This document shows positions 34,190 through 47,939 of a stretch of 64,000 nt of DNA, one piece after another; the stretch's first letter is position 1; each line of letters starts with the position of its first letter. The DNA lies in the NCBI GenBank assembly GCA_021234155.1, contig JAJEKV010000057.1, positions 7,655,956 through 7,719,955 of the forward strand. The letters run 5' to 3'. The DNA is from Isoetes taiwanensis. Lineage: Eukaryota > Streptophyta > Lycopodiopsida > Isoetales > Isoetaceae. The position numbers and the translations under genes were made by a program. A model generated the notes under the pieces. It was given only the letters and a program-made list of their open reading frames with translations, did no database searches and was not told where the DNA came from.

Positions 34190-37100
34190 CATCATTTCCT
34201 CCCAGCCTTAAAGTTTGGCTCATCGCTAATGATTCGCCCAGTGTATAGCTATATTGTGTGGAATCTAAGAATCAACTGGAGGTAAAATCGGTATGATTAA
34301 TGACAATAATGGTAGGTGGTAGATTCCGTAGGTAATCTAGGTTCATACTATTGCCATCACTAATGTAGAGCTCTGTACCGCGAATCCCTCCGGAGAGGAT
34401 TATGCGTGGAATAAACAACTTGAAACGCCAATATAGATGTCGCATGATCTCATCCTTGCCGTGATTTTAATATGGTTACAGATAGCTACATGAAAATAAG
34501 AACTTTAAACTTCTGTCTCGTGAGATGTGTGCTTGGACCAAGCTTCTCACCTATCATAATCTTAGAATTCGCTGCAACCAAACCTAATCTTTAATGGGTC
34601 CCCGATCATACTTACCCTATTTGTTGCCTTCATGAATCGCCATCTTAAGGAAAACTCAGGACCATTGGTAGCAAAGTGGGATAATTTAACAGTATCTCCT
34701 CAAAGAAATTTGTCCGATTGGCAAGAAGAATCAAAATAGTGTAGAAAATCCTTCTTCAAGCTTAATGTTAATCCTTCCTCGGAATTGGCGAGGATTTTCT
34801 TGATAAGCTCCGTAACATTATAACCTGGCCACCCCAAACCGCTTGGAGACACAGTTGGATGTGCGGTGGATAAACAACTAAGCACATTAAGAGTCAAGTT
34901 AAATGCCGGGAAAAGAGATTCACAATGGGCGCATGCTAATCTCTCTCAATTAAGACAATGTCTCAAGATCACTCACTGGGACACATGCAAGATGACATCA
35001 AACTGTGATTGAGAAGGAAGAAATTAGCATTGCAAAGGGTTGGAAAGTAAAGGCTAAAATCAAAGAACTTAAGGAGGATGAGAGAGAACTTAAGGAGGCC
35101 TCCAAGTAGCTTTATCAAAGCCAAAACAAACTTAAGAGAAATAAAATTGAAGAAGTCAAGGTTGGGGATACTCATATCCGTGGTGATTCCTAACTCAAGA
35201 CTACGGTGGACCACTTTACAAACATAATGGCACCACATCGACGCCTGAGAGGATGATGGACTTATTTATTAGGGGTAAAGTCAATGAGGACCCGTGAATA
35301 ACCCGACACTCTTTCACCGAATATGGTTTCGGCGAAGTTATCTCCGAATGGATAATCTGAAAACCTCGACCGTGATGGTCTCCCCTGTAATTTTAAAAAG
35401 GCTTGGCCTTCTTGCTGCTGAGTTACCAACCCACCAATGAGTCGCGTGATCGTATATAGCCGTTTGGATGCTTAATCAACACGACTCCCATACTCATCCC
35501 AGACCGACCGTCCTCTTTGCCGATTATAGACCAATTCTCGCCATTTCAATGTTATTGGCAAGATAATTGCGGTGGCGTCGCCGCAAGCCTCTGAAGACCG
35601 CAACACCGCAATCAGCATCACCCAATCGTACATACCTTAAGGATCGGTTCAACTTGACAATGTGGTCACCGCACTCTTTAGACGGCCCAAAGAATCCAAC
35701 CAAGACATTGCTCTTCAACCTGGATATCACTTAAAGCTGATACCTACCGCTTGGAATTTTGTTTAAATGTCAGCAGGCTCTGGTTTCAACGAGGAAAGTA
35801 TAGGTATGTTTAAAGTTTAGCATATAATTCTAGATCAGCAAGGCTTGTCAATGGCGAATGTTCTTCTTTTGCTCTTAGAAGAGTCGTTGCCATTCTTTTG
35901 CCCCTTCTTGTTTTACAGTTATGGAGCCCCCGCACAGTTGTATTGAAACTCAAGAATGATAAATCTATCAAAGGCTCCAACTCCTTAGGGATAATTTCAG
36001 GTGGATCAAATTCTCAATGGGCACTTTGTCAGATGATACCTTTATATTGACTTCCATGGATCGTGGCTCACTATCCACATCAAAGAAATCCTTCCGCATT
36101 TTGGTCAAACTTCCGCCGCTAGTAATTAACCCCTTAAATCAGCTATTCGCCAGTGACATGGGAAGGCACCTATGCAAATGACCCGGCTGTAAGTATAACT
36201 CTCCATGTACTAAGGCTAAAATTCGGTATTCCTTTTGCTATCAAGGAATGTGCCTCTGATTTGTGTGGAATGATATAACTAATAAATTCTAAAAAGGTTA
36301 TTACCTCGGATTCTAAATATTCTCCAAAATTGGCAGAGCTATTATAGCCAATTTCATGATCTCCTCCTAGGTCTACCAATCTTCCATTATTTTTTAGCCC
36401 CCAAAAAGTCACTAACAAGTCAAAAGTATTATTAAGGTGTTTATCTCTTGTGGCCAAAATGCGATGGCACCCAGCTCTATGGAAGAGTGTCAGTAAGTCA
36501 AAGGTAGTGACTTGGAACTATAAATACTGTGAAGCAAGGACCTGCTTTGGCAAAAAATATTTTCATAAAGCTTTATGATAAGATTAAGTAATCATCTCTA
36601 TTCGGACGTATTACATTAGTAAATGCCACCCCTTATGGTTGGAGAAACCTAAAGATGGATCCGCTTCCCACTCTATTTTTTTCCATTCTCTGCTCAGCCA
36701 ATACCCAAGTCTGCATAAAAGTGGGATAAAGGCTTGGCTTGAATAGGATGTATAAAATGTTTTGGAAAAGAAGTCAGGTCCATGGATCAATCCATTTCTT
36801 CGAACCCCGCTTCCTACTTTGGATAACTGACATTTGCCTAGCCTCACACTTCCCCGGACAAGCAAAACTTGAAGCAAAAGGAATTACGTTAAGTGGATCG
36901 TGAGATTCTCAGTGATAATAATGGATTATTTGCTTCATAACTCGGGCCTAGGAAGATCAAACACGTAAGCTTTTATGTAGCCATTATCTGCCAATGATGA
37001 ATGGTAGATGATCCCACCCCTGACTCTTTGAAGCATAATGGTAATCTATTACAAGGTCAACTCCGCTTAAATTTCTACAGAGAAATCAGGATCAAGTACT

Positions 37101-37400
37101 ATTCACCTAAAATGGGAGTCTCCTTGATGCTGCATCAATCTCAAATTTATGTGGAGCAGCCCAATTAATCCTAAAATCAAAGCTCGCGTATGTACCGCAC
37201 AATGGATTGGCCAATTAACTCAGAAAAGATTTAAGCTTTCAGTTTCATTCGTCCCGAGTATTTTGCACAGATAGTTCAGTCCACAAGCGAAGATGAAACC
37301 ATCTATTCGCATCTTGCCTATGGTCTCACTGTTCGAACCGCCTCAGATCCCGCACAAATCTAGTCACCTAACCGGCGGAATTCTTCATACCTAACAACCT
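34190..37400 (+). mobile_element. L1-type LINE, decayed (endonuclease, RT, zinc-knuckle)
   Basis: Pieces in several frames follow the L1 order on the plus strand: an endonuclease fragment with DFNMV near 34470 and AWTK near 34535 (frame-shifted), RT pieces with DYRPI near 35525 (as frame ADYRPILAIS), a GRFNL piece near 35645, LLFNLDI near 35710, and a C-terminal zf-RVT piece with WSSPINPKIKARVC near 37155 and DETIYSHLAYG near 37290. Stops and shifts are frequent and the element is dead. The Helitron 5' end abuts it at 34180, so the Helitron may have inserted into or beside it. Assignment rests on short matches. Confidence 0.6.
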
Positions 37401-40400
37401 TACGCGACGATGCACTTATATCCTCCTCGCGGAGAATGAAACCTTTTATCTTTTGATTATGAAACTGCCTCCTAAGGGATTATAAAACGTGTATTGTATG
37501 ATATTAATAATTGATCCTATGTGTGTTAATGTATGAGTTGTTTATCAAGGCAGATAAGCACAATTCCATTATATGTGGACAAAATGGAATATTTGATTCT
37601 TTTTTCTAAATTATTACATCGATGATGTTTTTCACTAAGCCATCCCCACTTCAGCCAAGTATACGCTCAAAGAACGCGGTACCGGAATCTTGATAGTGGT
37701 GGCAGCTTCTTTCTGTCGGATGGAGTTCTGCTGTAAAGCTTCATGTCTCATGTTTATCAGCCAGCCTCACGGGCCTCCATCTTTTCTTCGTACGCTGATA
37801 TAATTAGATGGATACACTTGGTTCCTCATCGTACAGTTCCCATCAAATTGGATGGCCCCGGAATTCTTCTTGTCGGCCCATCCGAGGCTCTTTGAGTATA
37901 CTCCCACCTGTGCTGCACAAGACATCATCCCAAGGCCGCTTAGAACTTAACATACCTTTCCCAAGGTCTTTGAAAGGATTGAACTGTGTATGGGCCTATC
38001 TTTCCACTGACTCATTACAAGCGGCAGTCACCAATGTAGTGGTTCCACCATCGCGAACAACATCCGCATCATCACCGCACCGCCTTTGTCACCTAAGTCC
38101 TCGAGTATCCCCTGTGCCCACTGCCCGGCAGTCGCGCATTCTCATCCAATACTCGGTTGAGTAAACTGCGTCATAGCTTTCCGCCTGGTTGCCCGTCATT
38201 GTTGATTGCGTTACCGAGGATAAGGGATACTATTGGCGCTAGCCTGGCCCAAGTCCTTAATCCCACTCGCTGGGGAGGGGCAACAACTTAGGGTCTCAGT
38301 GGCATCAACGCGCCTCCCATCAGCCCCCGCCTAGCATCCTAATTCCTCTCGCTGGTAGCCATTCCGTGAAGCTAGGTCTAGCCTCAGGGTACATGATCGC
38401 CACGCCATTCATGGTAAATTTGAATGCCAGCGGCTGGATGTGACCTGGCCGCCTTTCTTCACCATCCGGAATGTAGCCTCGGCGAACCCTTTCCACAGAA
38501 TATGTACTTTGCCACAAGATTTACGTAGCACGCAGGAGAGGTTCAAGAAGACACCCCACATCAATTGGGCGCGGCCAGGTAATGCATATTTACCGGTTTA
38601 CTCATTTTCATGCCAAATTTGGCTACGCCTAATTCTGCACGCATGTCATTTTTCGTCGGAGCTCAAATGAATTGGGCGGTCGCCTAATTTCAAGATGGGC
38701 AAGTGTTTCAAGATGGGCAAGTACTTAAGAAGTACGCCAAATCTAAGCGACTGCCTACCATTTTGAGGTCCCGTGGTTCACTTTTGTTCTTTTCATATTT
38801 CAGCGCCATGGTTCTATCGCCCCCGGGAGAAAGCCTGTGTGTCGTGAACGTGGGCCTCCTCACTTCACACAAATACTACACTTGCAATATTACAAGGAAG
38901 CTAATGCTAGAGGGTTGCGAGGTTCCTGACTTCTCTCGTGGTGCTTTTAGCAGGGCTGCTTTGTAAAGCGCGGCCTTTTGTTTGAAACTAAGGTTTCACA
39001 CTTAAATCGCTTACGCTTCTTGAGCAAAGCAAACAACGCCTCGACGTAAAAGAAAACTCGCCCCGCAAAAAGATGGCCCGTGGTTGTCGGCGCAGGGAGC
39101 TCCGGGATGAGACGCGACTGAAACCTCAAGAACAAGCTCACCCGCTCGAGGAGGTGTCTAACTCCGGCACGCCCCCGAACATAAAGTGAGTTAACCTTCT
39201 TTGGAGCGCCTGGGCAGCGCGTCCGGGAATGGAGGCCGGGTGGTAAAGATGATCTTCCTCGCTCTTAGGAGAAGAAAAGAAAGGATCAACGCGCTTAGCT
39301 GCAAGGACGTAGTGTCAACGCTAGAGATGGCATATAGTTAAAAATTGAAAAACATGTTGCCCACTTTTGCTAAGAGAGTCGAAGTCTTGAAAAGGAAGGG
39401 GCGAAGTGGACGGGAAGTGGAGTGTGAAGGAAGGGAAGGCAAGGTGGAGGCAATAATGAAGAGGGGGCGCAATGAAGAACACGAGGTAGGGCGATGCATG
39501 TAAATGAAACAGAGGAGGAAAAGGAACGTAAATGAAGACGGCGCTGAAGACAATGACGAAGAAGAGGAAAGCAGGCCCGAGGAAGAAGATAAAGGAACCT
39601 TGAGCCGAGAGTTTGCTAGGAAGATGGAAGTCGCCTTGCCGGTCATCAAAAGGAGAACCTGAAAAGGAAAAATGAAGAGGACTAATGTGCTTCACAGCTA
39701 CGGCACTCACCCAATTTGTGCGGATCTGGGTGGCTCTGTGCTATCATTGCTATGAAATTGTATAATATATCTTACTTCAATACAATGTTACATGATACGC
39801 CCATTAAATCTCGGTTGTCGCAAAGGTTCCATTTGTTTGTTGTACATCTTTATAAACACACTATAAAATGAACCCTCGTTATAGGCTCTGCATACTCAAA
39901 AAAAGTCGCTTATACACTAACAAATTGTCACGCTTCATTTTTGCCCGAATTGTGACACACACATTAATTATGCACATTGAAAAACAAATAATTGTGTGGC
40001 TAAAGATAGACTTTAGCTAATTTCAAGGAGCATTTTCAACAAACAAATGGACTAACCCAAAGTCCATGGCAATAAAACGTTGCTTAGATACTGTTCCCAT
40101 GACGAGTGCCCAAATGGAAAGAATAAAGCCATACCTAAAAGTGGAATGCAATCAAATTCTTCGCCCGCTTGAGAATTTCCCACATGTCTAAACCATCCGC
40201 TGTGGTTGCCGCGGACTTAATTTCAAATATCTGGATTTGATAGCGCGGCCAAAGATGCCAAAGGAAGGTTCACATGGCCAAGGCGACAAATGTAGGTGCA
40301 CCTTACTCTGACCTTCCATATGACCATGAAGGGGGGAAAGTTTAGGAAGAGGGACAAATCAAGACCTCAAAGAAATGTAATCTAGTTTTTATCCGACATC

Positions 40401-40555
40401 GTTCTAAAGAGACTCATTGCTTTTCAAGCATTTAACTTCTGCAAAAAGTTTCTAAATCCATATAGGTTTACACTTCCTTCGAAAAAAGTTTTTGTATACT
40501 TAACCTACACTTAATATATAAATAGATGTCAATAAAAAGTAGTTCTGCCAACGTA
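37401..40555. other. Unassigned sequence, no gene seen
   Basis: The frame at 37808-38164 (118 codons, Ser-rich) and overlapping minus-strand frames at 39321-39710 are unrecognised. Part of 37700-38500 is more GC-rich than its surroundings. Nothing diagnostic was found. Confidence 0.3.
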
Positions 40556-40559
40556 CAAA

Positions 40560-42250
40560 TCACTTAATTCTACAGGTATGAGTGGAGCCATCTTAAATGG
40601 GCAGATAACCATAAAGATGTTACTGTGATCTCATTAACAAGGCAAAGGGTAGAAGGCTTTCCCAAACAATGGAAGGAGAACAGAGTACCCATCCACAAAG
40701 TGGAGACAAGAAAGTGGGCCAAAGAACTATAGAACTATATTGATTGGCAACACCTTCATTGCGATTTCACGCCTTGAACGCTAAGCCGAAAGTGTCTCAA
40801 GCGTACATATGGAACGCTCCCTATTCCAAGTCAAGCTAGAAAGACCAAGACGCCAGGATCTATGCTTTGGTGCTGCGGGTCTCCATTTGAGAATGCTAAA
40901 ACCTACGCCCTATACTCTAGCTTTCATTGACTCTCAAAGCTTCGAGCATAGCCCAGGAGGAACCCGACAAAGAATGGAGCACTAGGGCGGCTCTTTGAGC
41001 CTGCATGTATTGCTCAACTCTATCTCGTGGTTATAAAACTACCAAACCAATTTGATGCAGAAATTTTGAGCACTATAGGTGTGAGGCGTGGATGCCCTTT
41101 GTTCTCACACTATTTGCCTACATAGATGAGCCGATGAGGGTCAAGGAAAGATGTCCGTTGGAACGCGATCCTGGGAGACTCTCATACAATGCCAGGACGA
41201 TGTTGTTCTGGCAAGAGCAAATAAAGAAGGTTTGCAATCAAGCCCCAATAATCTCGAACTCTTCAGAGGAAAAGCATGCAGTGAACTTGACAAAATCCAA
41301 AAATTATGATAGTAGGCACCACGCATCACTTCCTCTTCAAGTATATATGGTAAGGATTTGAGATAGTCATTTACATACAAGTATTCCGGTTTAAGTTTAC
41401 AACTTAAATATTCATTAGAAGGAATGTATTCAAAGCGATTTCCCAGCGTAAAACCGCCTCTATGCTATGCCTACCAGATGTCGGAAAGCCAACCCGATAG
41501 TTGTGCTTGAAGAAACTTTGTTTAAAACTCCGTGCGCACTATTGTCTTATATGGTTTCCTGATTTGGGGCTCAGCTTATCATCTAGGTACAAGTGAAATG
41601 ATTGAAGTGGTTTGAAGTATACTTAAGAGAAGAATTAAAGACACAAACACCTTTACATCATATTGCCAGCTAGGTGTATGCTCCCAAGTAGTGAGTGTAG
41701 AAGCACTCTATCAAACTCACGTTTCTGGTAAATAGAGTCCGCTTACAACCTCACTCACCGCCCTTCTAAATCCGCTTTCTTCAATGCAAACATCGCCGGG
41801 TATTATGATTTTATGGAGTGGGCAAACGCTAGTGTTATGTACAGAATTGGCCGATCAGAGTTTGGCACCCGAGATTTCATTGCGACTCGGGCGTGGGACC
41901 GCCTCCGTCAAGAAAAGGTAATAGAATGACGTATACACCAAGACATAAATCCATGATGTCCCCCCGCATCATACTATTTGAAGGCTAACGGTCAAGGAAT
42001 CTCAAGCACATGTTTAAAATTAAGATAGACAAGTTCGATCATTCGCATGTAGACGTGCAGTGGGCAGTTCCAAGATAGAATCGATTTGTGTTTCTCTGTG
42101 GATCACCGTGCACTAGACAGTGCATACACTTATTTTACACTCTGTGTTCGCATATCCGATATTAGTTAAGTTTGAATTGATGAATCGTGGTTCGATATTT
42201 TGTCCTTAGCAGTTAGAGGCCACACGATCTTGGTTTAATACAGCAAAGGA
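40560..42250 (+). mobile_element. LINE with GxRxGCPLSP-type RT, decayed
   Basis: Reading across frames on the plus strand gives EGFPKQWKENRVPIHKVGD at 40650-40710, STIGVRRGCPL at 41070-41100, then HTLFAYIDEPM, a damaged ADD box (NAxDDVVL, 41190), NLTKSK near 41290, and EGMYSKRFPS near 41420. The GCPLSPTLF-x-Y-ID-E form and VNL-TK-K signature are typical of RTE- or CR1-like non-L1 LINEs. The same type occurs at 58411-63670 on the minus strand. Exact ends were not found. Confidence 0.65.
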
Positions 42251-44946
42251 CTCTCATCATAGTTCCGCTTATGAGAGAATTAATCAAATAAATATTTTCA
42301 GCTTCCATGACCTTCAAGGTCCAATAAGTACATCAGCCACATTGGCTTATGGAAAAACAATATATTGCCGATATTTATTTTACCACAAGGACATGTGGAG
42401 GAAGAGAACATACGGTCGACTTTAAAACATATGACCATGACTTCACCTCTAGCTTCAACATTGGAAAGAGACGCCTATCAAGAGGCAACATTGATGTATT
42501 CAATGGTTCTTCTTCATGGTTCTAACTACCGAGAATGCCGGCTAAAAGATATGCATATACTATGAAAATCGTAAGATTAGCCTTTTTCGTGATAGAACAA
42601 CTACAATTGTTTCAAATTCAATTGGCATGGACCACAATAAATACAGTAGTAGTGCAATTCAGTTTGATGGAATGTGTCTACCAAATTCGGGCCGCCAACT
42701 GCTCTACCAAGCGATATAATAATATGGCTCCAGCAAAGACTCCAGGATTTTATACATAAGTGCATCTAGTTGATGACCTATATGGATGCTACTTTATTCA
42801 TAGTCTTTTTTTCCTCGATATAATTTTCAAGATATGCCTACATAATATGAGACAACATCCATAATTAATCAATCTTTAAAAACAATAAAATATATCGCTT
42901 GGCAAAGAAGTAGTTCTTTATCCTGCACTTAGCATTCCAATCCACTTATCATATATTGCTCCAAAGAAGGAAATGGCACTCAAAGAATATCCACCGTATT
43001 CTTAGACGAAGGTAAGAACCTTGCACAATACTAAGCAAATCATCACCGCTAAGAAGCAAAGTCATCTCACCTTTTCCAAATAGGAAAGTCATCAGCGATA
43101 AAATTGAGATGTTCCTTTGGCCGTGAGGATATCCACTTAATCACAAAGATTAGACAATGTTATTGCCATGCCTGTTTTCCTATGAAGAATCGCTAAGATT
43201 ACTAGGATCTAATTATATATAATTTCAACTTGTTTAAAGAATACGCATAGAGGGTCAACTCTCCATTGCTTAAAAGAATGTTCACGCAAAATGCAATATA
43301 TGAAATCATAGAGGCATCACCGATTGCTTTGATGAAAACAAAATTGGTAAATTGCATATGGGAAATGTCACTCCATGACTTTCATGAGCAATATATTAGC
43401 TAGATTTATTAGCCATTGCTGTCATGAATAAAGATAAAAAATGGGAATGTTACTCCATGAGCAATATATTAGCTTTATTAGTCATTGCTTTCGAATAAAG
43501 ATAGATTAGCATATTTGCTTTTAGAATATAATAATTTCTTTATCAAGTCAATTTAATGTATCATGCATATACAACCTATAAGAAGAGATGTTTCTATAAG
43601 CGTGATCACACTATTTGTCTTTAAAGTTTTGGAGAATACGTAAATACAAACTTTATAAATACAAATGATGCTTATACATCTTTACGTGCAAAATAAGCAA
43701 ACAACAAATCAACAAACCATATCTAGGTTAGTTCAAGAGGATGCAACTTATTATCAAGAATACTTTCTCCTACAATCTTAGAATGTGATCACCAAAAAAA
43801 AAAAAAAAAAACTCAGAAAGTACTCCTCCCTTTTCGCCGAGATTATTGCCTACACTCAAGACTTTTCAATAAGCTATAGATCACACAAATTTGAACTACA
43901 TTGCTGTTATGATCATCCAAAAGCCGTACCAATTTTTGCTCTATAACTATGACTTTTACCTTTGCTTTATGGAAAGAAGACGTTATTACCTTCATATTAC
44001 CTTTCATCAAAAGTTCCTTTGGAGCTTTTTGTTTTTAGCAAAAAGCTTTTCGTATGGCAGGAAGGCATGGATTGGACAAGTTCATGCATGGATTGGACCA
44101 AGTTCATATTTCCTATGATATTCTGATTGAAATGTTGTAGGAGAGGTAGATTGTGTTCATTCTCTTTCATTTATCTAATATATTCTTCAGTTGATCTTAA
44201 TTCACTGTGGCCTTGTGAACTAGAACGAATTTGTCTCCAAACATATTTACTGTTTGACAAATTGTTTCCTAACATTTTATATTTGCTTACAAACACAAAT
44301 TGAAATTGACCATAATCCAAATCCGCCATAATGTTGCAAGCATTTATCGAGTTTATTTCTATTTTTCTTCTCTCGTACATTCCTGCATTTTGTTCTTCTT
44401 AGCTTAACTCCCATATTTTTCCTCTTTTGCACATTTTAAGAGTGATGTACATGCCTTTGTTTTTATCTTTTAATATGAATAGCATTCTATTCTTGTGACC
44501 GCGACCTTTATAGGCTTCATTCATCTCAACAGATTTACATGGACAAGGGATGTCGACACATGCTTAACTACCCACCTAAAAATAAAGGAAAATCCAATTG
44601 ACCCCAAAACAAATACAATGCTAATGATGAGTGGTTGATGTACCCGCCGAAGTTTATCACCGGATTAAAACCGCTCTTTCTGGGCTTTCGGTGAAAACCT
44701 TGATAAAAGCCTTCTAAGAAGGGGCCAGGTCAAACGAAGTAGAATCGCCTCCTAAAACCCCTCTCAAGATGGAGAAGTCAAACTGATGGCCAACCCGTAC
44801 TCCACATCACCAACACAACAAACGAGAAACATACCAAAGAATAGCATCACCCAATGGTGGAAAAACATCACCCACCCAAGTTGAAAAACATGATAAAATT
44901 TAACTTGTACAAAAATATAAAACAAAGAAGGAGGGAGGGTGGGTTC

Positions 44947-45490
44947 AAAGAGAATAAGGCAATACGAGAGAAGAGGAAGTACTGGCGAAACGTTTTGGCG
45001 AAGAACTCCACAATAAGTAGCAAACTAACCCGCCAAGAACGTCTAAACGCAGTGATGCATGCATGCTACTATTTATCAGAGCGCATGTTGCCTTAGCACG
45101 TATGCATTCGCCATTTAAGGGACGCATATTCTTGCATCATACTCAGATGAAAACCAACAGCTCAATACTAAAGGACTCCTTAACAAACTAGATCGCAGGA
45201 TTTAAGGTCACAGGATGAAGCTAAAGGCCTGGAAAGGACAAGCAGAGTTAAATTTTGCTCATTAAACCAGTGTGAAGAAGCCCCTCCTCGCTCGAAACAA
45301 TCCAAAGAGAATAAGGTACTGAGAAGAGGAAGCGCCTACGAAACGCTTCATGAAGAACTCCGGCATTAAGCAGCGCAAACGCCCAACCCTCGGGTTAACG
45401 GCCCAAAACGCATATGCGACATGCATGTACGCGACGCGATGCAAAATGCATGCATGCTCGCCTTGAGTTAGTGAATGGCGACAAGCACGC
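44947..45490 (+). repeat. Diverged direct duplication, offset about 357 bp
   Basis: caaagagaataaggc, gagaagaggaag, cgaaacg and gaagaactcc recur in the same order at 44947 and 45304, followed in both by a gcatgcatgct and a gcc-catt-aa-ggacg-like tail. Divergence is moderate. Confidence 0.65.
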
Positions 45491-45944
45491 ACCACTTATA
45501 CATTTTACTTAAATCTTTACTAAAATAAATGCAGCATACACAATGAGAGAAGTATAAAAGACATACAAAGACTCAAGGTTATGGTTCCTCGCGTGGTGCT
45601 TTTACAGTTCACTAAATAGGCCTCTAGTCAAGTGGGTTCTAAGTTCTGTGTCGTGACCGCATATTTATCAAGGAACGAAGTTGTCCCCTTATGCAACAAA
45701 GACGTTCCATTATCATCGATTTAAATAGCAATCCATTATATCACAAAACTGACCGCCTACTTTCCATTAATACCTACGCTCCATTAACAATATGCAAGTA
45801 GGATAGAATTTTAAATTGAGTGATTAATATCTGGTAAAGTAATACTCCAAAATGCTAATTTCTGTTACAAACAATGCTAACCTCTCTCCTATACAGTTCT
45901 TGGAAGGGTATTTTATGATTAGATCTAAGACAAGAAAAGAAGTG

Positions 45945-46015
45945 ACAAATAGAATAGAATTGGTAATAGAATGTATCAGAATGTAATAGAATTTAGAATA
46001 GAATAAAATAAAATA
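45945..46015 (+). repeat. Degenerate (AATAG)n microsatellite
   Basis: Repeats of aatagaat interrupted by gtatcag and ttt. It resembles the tail of the LINE at 58411 and may be a relic LINE 3' end. Confidence 0.6.
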
Positions 46016-47939
46016 ACAGGTTTAAAGGAAAGGTCATCTACATCAAAACCAACAACACGTTGACAAACCAAACGATGAGATACCTAAACCTCTTGGAATA
46101 GAACCATTAGAATACATCTATATATGGCCAAGGATGCCAAAAAACTCATATAAAGAAAAATACAAGATAATGTACATATTTATTACTGTATTTTATTGCT
46201 AAAATAATGACTTGATGGATTTCCACTCCAGTCTCCAATAGACAGACGCCTAGTTTGAACATTCCTTTAAGTAATAATTTATTTAGTAAATAGTTTTTAC
46301 ACAATCTAACCTAGTCAAGTGCAAAATTGCATCCGATGCCTAAAACTAGCTAAGCCTCCCATTGCCCCTTTTTGCTATTCTTTCTAGATGCTACTTTTTT
46401 AAGGGACACTCTAAGATGCTTTTACCCATATCCAATAAATGAAAAAATATTCTCATGCAAGCAATAGTATGCAGTTGTTTAAAAATGGACAAGTGATGCA
46501 AATGATCATGTTTCTTGAGTTTGTACTTCTACTAAGCCAACTCCTGAATCTAAAAATCTATGGTATGTAAAAGATTGCGCATTCTAAGCATCTTACGAGA
46601 GAACAAGTATTCAAACATGATTTGCACAAATACATTACAATACCTTTGAGTAACACACATACTAATGTTGAGAATTGTCCATGCATTTTTTGAATTGCCA
46701 TCTTCGTCTACAAATACATGGAATGAATTTACTAGTAATTCTTTCTATAGTATTACCCTATTTTCATGGATTAGATCTTTATTTCACACTACCCGCACTA
46801 AATCAATGCTTCGCATAGCCAAAGATCCCTCATACTGGGCGAGAGTAGGATCTAAGGCTATAGGCTCCAAAATAGAACTGGACGAACGGCTTAATTTTTC
46901 TTTTTCTTTCCCAGACATTTAGTTTGTCTCTTCCAACACCGTCATTTCTCCTGCCGCCAAGCCATGCCTCGCCGCTGCCATATCCCGAAACCTATAGATG
47001 CCTCACGCCGTAATCAAAGAGGAACAAGTCTACCAACTACAGCCCTTTGAATTCAATTTCTCGTGTTCTTTAACTTAGGGTCAATTTGTTGTTTGTATTT
47101 CTCAAGCAAAAATCCGACCTTACCTAAAGGATGCAGAGATGTCCCCGGCATGCTCGAATCATAGAGAATTTATGTGTCAATAGCATGTTAAATGATTGCC
47201 ATATGGTGGGATCTATAAGCCCTAATCAGTGGGGTTACAACGAGCTAGCCAAAGTTGGGCCTAGGGGCGTCAACTTCTAATGTTCTCTCACACCACATCA
47301 TTCAGATAAAATGCATAATACATCTATAACAAAGCCGATGTTGTACCGACCGAAAATGTCACCCATGTGATTAGCCTGATTATGTTAAAGCGCTGTTTTG
47401 GATTAATTTTAGCATGCCAGGAAAAAAAAAGAGTTGATATGAAACACCAGGGGGGCTTTTCACACGATGCCTTATAATATCGTTGTCCCATTTCATATAG
47501 CACATCATTTGTCCAAAGCAAAAAATAAGACACACAAATATAAGTTGTTTTTACACTACAGGGTGTCTTATGTAAATGAAACACAAATACTAGTGTGAAA
47601 CCATCACAAAATAATTCACCTATTATTTCAGAATATGACCGTCAATAGAATAAAATAGAATATAATAAGTGGTGTCTTATTTTGCGCTGGTGGACGCCCT
47701 CATATAAGGCCAAGACCTATCGCCCTTTATCTTCCAACCTATCCTAACCAAATAAGACATGTCGTGAAATGGCTCCGTGAAGACTAGTTCTTCTTAAAGC
47801 TATACATGGACCAACCAACAGTATGCCTTAAATGCACAAATTTATCGCAAAGGCCAATACATTTCTTTCCTAAATGTACCTTATGATGGAGTTTAGCCAA
47901 CTTAGAATTGGGGTGAAACCACTCCCAACCGGATCTCAA